DNA of 10,033 nucleotides from Thiodiazotropha sp040507005 (GTDB lineage: Bacteria > Pseudomonadota > Gammaproteobacteria > Chromatiales > Chromatiaceae): NCBI GenBank assembly GCA_040507005.1, contig JBEVVS010000029.1, forward strand, positions 1-10,033. The letters are read 5' to 3'. Below the pieces are notes generated by a model. That model was given only the letters and a program-made list of their open reading frames with translations. It ran no database searches and had not been told where the DNA came from. Position numbers and translations under genes: made by a program. Positions 6,519-10,033 of the stretch are shown piece after piece (position 1 is the stretch's first letter; every line of letters starts with the position of its first letter).

Positions 6519-7111
6519 GGTCCACATCAGGCACAGGATCCATGACATCGGACGGAGTCCCACCGGACGCGCTTGGTACATACCCATTTGCAACCGGCAC
6601 CCCATTGACCTTGAATTTGTCATCATCCGCCACTGCGACTGGTGCAGGTTCTGTTTTTTCCGGCGAATCCACCGGACTGATCGAACTCTATGCCGAGATG
6701 TATAGTGAATACGATATTTTGCTCAACTTCGCCTACGACTGGGCGCGTGACTATACCCTTACAAACACGGTCGACGGCGACCATACACACACGTTTATCA
6801 ACGCCACGGCTGAACTCTGGAATGACAGCAACAGTGGTTTTGACCCAGATGACAGCGTTCAATTTATAGACGGAGGCACCTCCACCAACGGCTCCAACAT
6901 AGGCAACATATCCCCATTCGAGATCAGCAATAGTGACTCCGGCTCCGGGGTCTTCGCCCTCTTGCTTAGCGCAGGCGAGTTTGCCACGATAAGCATCACC
7001 GCTGACATAGCCTCCAGGGCTGAGACATCCCCTATACCCCTCCCCGCCACTGCCTGGCTATTTGTTACAGGTCTACTTGGATTGGCAGGGCTATCCACGA
7101 AACTTAAGTAG
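6518..7111 (+). pseudogene. PEP-CTERM (VPLPA-type) exported protein, 5'-truncated
   Basis: The C-terminus SPIPLPATAWLFVTGLLGLA followed by GLSTKLK is a typical VPLPA-class PEP-CTERM sorting tail: a PxPLPA-x-xWLF motif, a membrane helix and a basic end, processed by exosortase for surface or extracellular-matrix delivery. The body (about 160 residues) is rich in Ser, Thr, Gly, Asp and Asn, as usual for these proteins, with no domain I recognise. PEP-CTERM proteins need a signal peptide; none is present. The frame is open from 6500, and its residues before the ATG at 6542 (GSTSGTGS) read as interior sequence, while bases before about 6512 belong to the MCP remnant. The only ATG has no properly spaced ribosome site. 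The gene therefore lost its 5' part at a recombination junction. GC content and codon use differ visibly from the MCP side. Confidence 0.75.
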
Positions 7112-7498
7112 GCCTGTGCAGATAGGGAGACGGCTATTCAACAGGTTATTTAAGCGTTGTTATATTGACATCCATATCCATTTTTAAAGGGTTTTAAGGT
7201 GGCTCTCTGACCCACTCTTGCCTATCGCCCTAATTCACAATATTTGAAATTGTTCAGCGATTAGTTGAATTAAATGTGTTATTTAAGGCAGGTTTATATC
7301 AGTGGATATTGTTGATACCCAGAAAATCCGACCTATCTATCGAAAATGGACTTTTGATGCAATCTCTCACAACCGATCCACTCGACATCAGAGATTACTT
7401 ACGTGCCTTTCCTGGTTTCAGGTTATTCAGCAAAGATATCGCCCCACATTCTTTGCTTGTTTTCAATTAGTCTGGGGTATATTAGGGAGTAGTAAATT
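7112..7498. other. Gap with no supported gene before the rhodanese gene
   Basis: Two overlapping plus-strand frames (7276-7470 and 7302-7502) are open here, but neither shows a known motif, a ribosome site or sensible composition, and the second runs into the rhodanese start. I see no clear terminator for the PEP-CTERM gene; a short CCTG-GTTT-CAGG hairpin at about 7409-7420 is too weak to call. The promoter of the rhodanese gene should lie in the last 100 bases, but I cannot choose one. Confidence 0.5.
7484..7489 (+). promoter_or_regulatory. Ribosome binding site AGGGAG for the rhodanese gene
   Basis: AGGGAG lies nine bases before the ATG at 7499 and supports that start, which also gives a proper signal peptide. 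Confidence 0.65.
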
Positions 7499-7978
7499 AT
7501 GAAGCAGATTATTGCAATCACAGGAATCATTTCACTTTCACTCAGTTCTTTAGCATGGTCTTACGACGCGGATATGGCCAAAGGCTATGCAAAGCTGTTC
7601 GCACCGGTAGTTGAAGCAGATGCAGGGAAGGCCCTCCACTTTGTTAAACCCGATGCATTTGCCAAGGACATCAGGGAAGGCAAAGAAGTTATCGCTCTTG
7701 ATGTCAGGACGCCTGCTGAAACGGGGGTTTTTACCGTCTCGATGCCGAATAGCCTGATAATTCCGGTACACGAACTTTTTAGTCAGAACAATCTCGATCG
7801 CATACCAACTGACAAGCCTGTTGTTATTTTGTGCAAATCTGGCGCTAGAGCAACTGCTGTAGGCACAGCACTTCGGCATATCGGATTTGACAATGTCTAT
7901 ATTCTAAAAGGTGGATTTCAAGCCTTGAGTTCCTACTACGGTACAAAACAAGCCTACCAAAAACCGGAAAAAGGATAG
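7499..7978 (+). CDS. Exported single-domain rhodanese (sulfurtransferase)
   Basis: A 159-residue protein with a signal peptide (Lys2, hydrophobic core about 4-18, probable cleavage after AWS at 19-21), so it should act in the periplasm. The rhodanese domain spans about 48-150: VIALDVRTPAE (64-74) is the conserved entry motif; VVILCKSGARATAV carries the catalytic Cys112, which takes up sulfane sulfur, in the active-site loop C-K-S-G-A-R; GFDNVYILKGGFQAL is the standard closing motif. The 26 residues between the signal peptide and the domain are an extra N-terminal segment of unknown role. A periplasmic rhodanese fits sulfur-compound metabolism or cyanide/thiol chemistry, but the neighbours give no specific pathway. 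It appears monocistronic: the next gene begins 161 bases later behind a strong inverted repeat. Confidence 0.92.
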   Translation: MKQIIAITGIISLSLSSLAWSYDADMAKGYAKLFAPVVEADAGKALHFVKPDAFAKDIREGKEVIALDVRTPAETGVFTVSMPNSLIIPVHELFSQNNLDRIPTDKPVVILCKSGARATAVGTALRHIGFDNVYILKGGFQALSSYYGTKQAYQKPEKG

Positions 7979-8020
7979 CGCTTTCAGGCAGGAGAAGTTT
8001 CCGTCTGTCTTGCGTTATGT

Positions 8021-8076
8021 AGTCGGCGCAAAATACGCTAATACAACTCTATGGTTCTCTGTATTTTGCGTCGACT
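8021..8076. repeat. Large inverted repeat (16-bp arms, 24-base loop)
   Basis: AGTCGGCGCAAAATAC (8021-8036) and GTATTTTGCGTCGACT (8061-8076) are inverted copies with a single difference that still allows a G-U pair in RNA. The loop is 24 bases. It lies 42 bases after the rhodanese stop and 63 bases before the GST start. No T-tract follows on either strand (the next bases are GATAATTG), so it is not a classical intrinsic terminator. It could be a stable 3'-UTR hairpin, an attenuator or a small palindromic mobile repeat. Confidence 0.8.
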
Positions 8077-8081
8077 GATAA

Positions 8082-8109
8082 TTGAATCTTAAGATAGTGA
8101 ATATATATT
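8082..8109 (+). promoter_or_regulatory. Possible sigma-70 promoter of the GST gene
   Basis: TTGAAT (8082-8087) and TATATT (8104-8109) are separated by 16 bases and lie 31 bases before the ATG at 8140, between the inverted repeat and the gene. The surrounding AT-rich sequence makes chance matches easy, so this is only a candidate. Confidence 0.3.
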
Positions 8110-8139
8110 TGTTGTATAGAACTCATAAGGTACCTAGCC

Positions 8140-8793
8140 ATGGCCAATTTAACCTTGGTGATAGGAAATAAAAATTATTCCTCTTGGTCCTTGCGTCCCT
8201 GGATATTTCTACGTCAAAACAAACTGAAATTCGAAGAGAAGAGGATTCCACTGTTTACGGAAACCACAGAGCGGGAGTTAGCAGAATATAACTCCGATTA
8301 TAAAGTGCCTGTGCTGATAGACGACGATTTGACTATATGGGACTCGCTCTCGATCCTGGAGTATGTTTCAGAGGTATATCTCAATGGTAAGGGCTGGCCA
8401 TATGACAGGAGAGCGCGTGCAGTCGCCAGATCTGTGAGTGCTGAAATGCACTCCAGCTTCATGAATATAAGAAATGAGTTGCCGATGAACTGTCGCAGGG
8501 AGAATGATACGATATCCATTTCCCAAGAGGCCGAAAGGGAAATAGATAGAATCAAGTCTGTATGGGTAAAATGTCGTCGCGAATTCGGTTTTACCGGGCA
8601 GTGGCTATTCGGAGAGTACTCAATAGCTGACGCGATGTTCGCCCCAATCGTCTTGCGATTCATAAGTTACAATGTCAGCTTGATTGGTGTAGCAAAAGAG
8701 TATGTCGACAGTGTCATGCAACAGCCGGGGATCAATGAATGGCTTGAGGCTGCCAATCATGAGACCGAGATTATTCAGGCCTATGAACTTTAA
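8140..8793 (+). CDS. Glutathione S-transferase family protein
   Basis: A 217-residue cytosolic GST, the usual family length. The N-terminal thioredoxin-like domain (about 4-80) begins LTLVIGNKNYSSWSLRPWIF: the N-K-x-Y-S-S-W-S-L-R-P-W signature marks a common bacterial GST subgroup, with Ser14, Ser15 or Ser17 as the likely glutathione-activating residue. KVPVLIDDD contains the conserved cis-Pro57 and IWDSLSILEYV carries Asp68-Ser69, which holds the gamma-glutamyl group. The helical C-terminal domain follows, with RARAVARSVSAEMHSSF and the N-capping motif GEYSIADAMFAPIV. The likely role is conjugation or reduction of electrophiles with glutathione; the substrate is unknown. AAGG at 8127-8130 is spaced nine bases before the ATG. 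The gene appears to stand alone. Confidence 0.93.
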   Translation: MANLTLVIGNKNYSSWSLRPWIFLRQNKLKFEEKRIPLFTETTERELAEYNSDYKVPVLIDDDLTIWDSLSILEYVSEVYLNGKGWPYDRRARAVARSVSAEMHSSFMNIRNELPMNCRRENDTISISQEAEREIDRIKSVWVKCRREFGFTGQWLFGEYSIADAMFAPIVLRFISYNVSLIGVAKEYVDSVMQQPGINEWLEAANHETEIIQAYEL

Positions 8794-9020
8794 AAGGCTA
8801 GGTTCAACTATTCAACAAAATCTCGCCCCCATCCATGGCCAGTTACATAAAGCAATTCAAGATTGTGGTTGTTCTAATTAACAAGCATCTGACACTAAGA
8901 CCCAGCGAGATCAACAGAGCGCATATTCCCGGCTTGGATATGCAGGCATTCTCCAGGAAGCAGAACGCAGGCTCTGAAATTCACTCGGATACTGGTTGAA
9001 TAAGAGGGTTAACACGGCCT

Positions 9021-9042
9021 TACAAATTCGTTTACATTTGTA
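9021..9042. promoter_or_regulatory. Perfect inverted repeat TACAAAT-N8-ATTTGTA, candidate operator
   Basis: Seven-base arms match perfectly around an 8-base spacer (TCGTTTAC), 83 bases before the ATG of the SGNH hydrolase. A further TACAAAT copy lies at 9075-9081. The geometry fits a dimeric regulator binding one helical turn and a half apart; the regulator is unknown. Confidence 0.4.
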
Positions 9043-9084
9043 TAGACTAACAAATCGCTGATTGCGCAATATATTACAAATCAT

Positions 9085-9104
9085 TTAACTAAATTTGACT
9101 AAAT
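9085..9104 (+). repeat. Tandem 10-bp direct repeat TTAACTAAAT/TTGACTAAAT
   Basis: TTAACTAAAT is followed directly by TTGACTAAAT, differing at one base, 21 bases before the hydrolase start. The 10-base period is one helical turn, as in direct-repeat operators, but it could be chance in AT-rich DNA. Confidence 0.45.
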
Positions 9105-9125
9105 CAGAAAGGCTATTGTCTATCC

Positions 9126-9848
9126 ATGAAACGGCTCATACTTGTTTGCACATCACTTCTATTCTTTTCAACCACGACAATTGCAGATACAGGAACAATG
9201 GATAATGCAACCGATCCTGGTGGCTCAAATAAGATTGTGATGATTGGCGCATCCTATTTGAAAGGTTGGCCATTAAAGCAGGTTGCCTGCCTCCCGGTGG
9301 TTAATAAAGGTGTCTCAGGCGAGACCTCCACACAAGTTCGCCAGCGTTTTGCTGCCGACGCCATCTCCTCCAAACCAACCGCTGTCATTATATGGGGCCA
9401 TATAAACGATTTCTCCAATGCCCCTATGGAACAGGAGATGCAAACACGTCAGACAGCCATCGACAACCTAAAACAGATGATTGACCGTACAAAAGAAGAG
9501 GGAATCATACCGATAGTTGCAACCGAGATTACTTTTGGGCTTGAGTCGGGCATCATCGCATCGGTTATGCAATTCATAGGATCAGCCTTGGGGAAACGTA
9601 GCTTTCATGACTATATCCGATCAAATGTAATGGCAGTCAACGAGTGGATCAGAAGCTATGCAGACGAACATGACATCGGTGTATTGGAGATCGAGAAACT
9701 GATGTCAAATGAAGAGGGAAATCGCAAGCAAGGCTATTACACGGATGATTTATCCCATATCACCGATCAGGCCTACCAAGCTCTGCAAAACTTTGCCGAA
9801 CCTTTTCTGCAAAAGGAACTGATCGAAAAACACGGACTCTGCAATTGA
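9126..9848 (+). CDS. Exported SGNH/GDSL-family hydrolase
   Basis: A 240-residue esterase/lipase-type hydrolase with a signal peptide (Lys2-Arg3, hydrophobic core about 4-19, likely cleavage after IAD or TIA near 20-21), so periplasmic or secreted. SGNH blocks in order: block I IVMIGASYLKGWP with nucleophile Ser43 (GAS in place of GDS); block II NKGVSGETSTQVRQRF with oxyanion Gly65; block III IIWGHINDF with Asn94; block V DDLSHIT with Asp208 and His211 completing the catalytic triad. The replacement of the GDS Asp by Ala occurs in some divergent members and does not remove catalysis. The substrate could be a lipid ester, acyl or acetyl polysaccharide; I cannot tell. The ribosome site (GAAAGG, 9107-9112) is rather far from the ATG. 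It converges with the repeat protein gene ending 13 bases further on. Confidence 0.88.
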   Translation: MKRLILVCTSLLFFSTTTIADTGTMDNATDPGGSNKIVMIGASYLKGWPLKQVACLPVVNKGVSGETSTQVRQRFAADAISSKPTAVIIWGHINDFSNAPMEQEMQTRQTAIDNLKQMIDRTKEEGIIPIVATEITFGLESGIIASVMQFIGSALGKRSFHDYIRSNVMAVNEWIRSYADEHDIGVLEIEKLMSNEEGNRKQGYYTDDLSHITDQAYQALQNFAEPFLQKELIEKHGLCN

Positions 9849-9861
9849 TCCAGATTCCTGC

Positions 9862-10033
9862 CTAAAACTCGATATCCCCCCCTACCCTGGCGGTTCCAGG
9901 CATTCGCTTGATGCGTGTGCCCGCCAGATAGAGGTCACCGTTCACTACTAGGTCCTTGGGCAGTTTTTTGATATCCAGGGCCCGTATGTCCAACCATTTC
10001 CCTATCTTGAGCCCTTTTGGAAGGCGTTTTATC
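9862..10033 (-). CDS. C-terminal end of a leucine-rich-repeat-like protein (20-residue repeats), partial
   Basis: On the minus strand from the window edge to TAG at 9862-9864 an open frame encodes about 56 residues forming two full 20-residue repeats and a shortened third: LPKGLKIGKWLDIRALDIKK, LPKDLVVNGDLYLAGTRIKR, then MPGTARVGGDIEF. The pattern L-P-x-x-L-x-V-x-G-D-L-x-L-x-G-T-x-I-x-x is that of bacterial leucine-rich-repeat-like proteins with a short repeat. The regular 20-residue period, kept without a stop, shows this is a real coding frame. The start lies beyond the window, so length, export signal and function are unknown; such repeats usually mediate protein binding. It is convergent with the SGNH hydrolase, with no room for a large terminator between them. 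Confidence 0.7.
   Translation of the reverse strand, partial: IKRLPKGLKIGKWLDIRALDIKKLPKDLVVNGDLYLAGTRIKRMPGTARVGGDIEF

Larger units (their letters stand above)
8794..9125. other. Non-coding gap with repeats upstream of the SGNH hydrolase gene
   Basis: The first ~200 bases show no gene, RNA or terminator that I can support. The last ~110 bases are AT-rich and full of small repeats: a perfect inverted repeat (9021-9042), a 10-bp palindrome ATTGCGCAAT (9061-9070), a third TACAAAT copy (9075-9081) and a tandem 10-bp repeat (9085-9104). This is probably the regulatory region of the hydrolase gene. Confidence 0.5.

Noticed and set aside
6442..6705. Plus-strand 87-codon open frame crossing the MCP/PEP-CTERM junction
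   Set aside because: It overlaps both better-supported reading frames in a third frame, with no family resemblance.
7276..7502. Two overlapping plus-strand open frames before the rhodanese gene
   Set aside because: No ribosome site, no recognisable motif, and one overlaps the rhodanese start; probably chance frames.

Overview
The window looks like a piece of a proteobacterial chromosome, most likely a gammaproteobacterium. The evidence is a VPLPA-type PEP-CTERM sorting tail, a NarL/FixJ two-component pair, GGDEF-EAL and methyl-accepting chemotaxis (MCP) genes, and the end of a V/A-type ATPase gene of the kind scattered among sulfur-oxidising and marine gammaproteobacteria. The taxon is an inference. 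Most of the window is AT-rich; the first ~330 bases are clearly richer in GC.

Layout. Bases 1-467 hold the 3' part of a V-type ATPase subunit D gene, interrupted by an in-frame amber codon. Bases 483-725 (minus strand) hold the decayed C-terminus of an integron-type tyrosine recombinase. Bases 726-1394 are AT-rich with no gene I can support. Bases 1395-5756 form an intact signalling block on the plus strand: a membrane PAS histidine kinase, an overlapping NarL-type response regulator, a single-domain receiver with a TTG start, and a GGDEF-EAL protein with a degenerate GGDEF motif and a complete set of phosphodiesterase residues. The two gaps flanking the receiver gene each carry a 19-bp palindrome of the same design (TGTARG-N7-CCKACA), plausible operators for the NarL-type regulator.

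Bases 5764-6518 are a wrecked MCP gene: no N-terminal sensor, a frameshift after the second membrane helix, the CheA/CheW-binding hairpin tip deleted in frame, and the C-terminus lost. At about 6512-6520 it runs directly into the middle of a PEP-CTERM surface protein that lacks its signal peptide, so this is a rearrangement junction. After an empty gap come three apparently intact genes: an exported rhodanese (7499-7978), a glutathione S-transferase (8140-8793) and an exported SGNH/GDSL hydrolase (9126-9848). A strong 16-bp-arm inverted repeat lies between rhodanese and GST, and a repeat-rich upstream region precedes the hydrolase. The window ends inside a minus-strand gene for a protein of 20-residue leucine-rich-like repeats, convergent with the hydrolase.

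How it fits together. The kinase/NarL pair probably controls expression of the orphan receiver and the c-di-GMP phosphodiesterase through the shared palindromes, linking an envelope signal to c-di-GMP turnover. Around this module the DNA is a graveyard (broken ATPase subunit, integrase fossil, MCP/PEP-CTERM chimera), typical of an accessory region with repeated recombination. I see no CRISPR array, tRNA, rRNA or intact insertion sequence.
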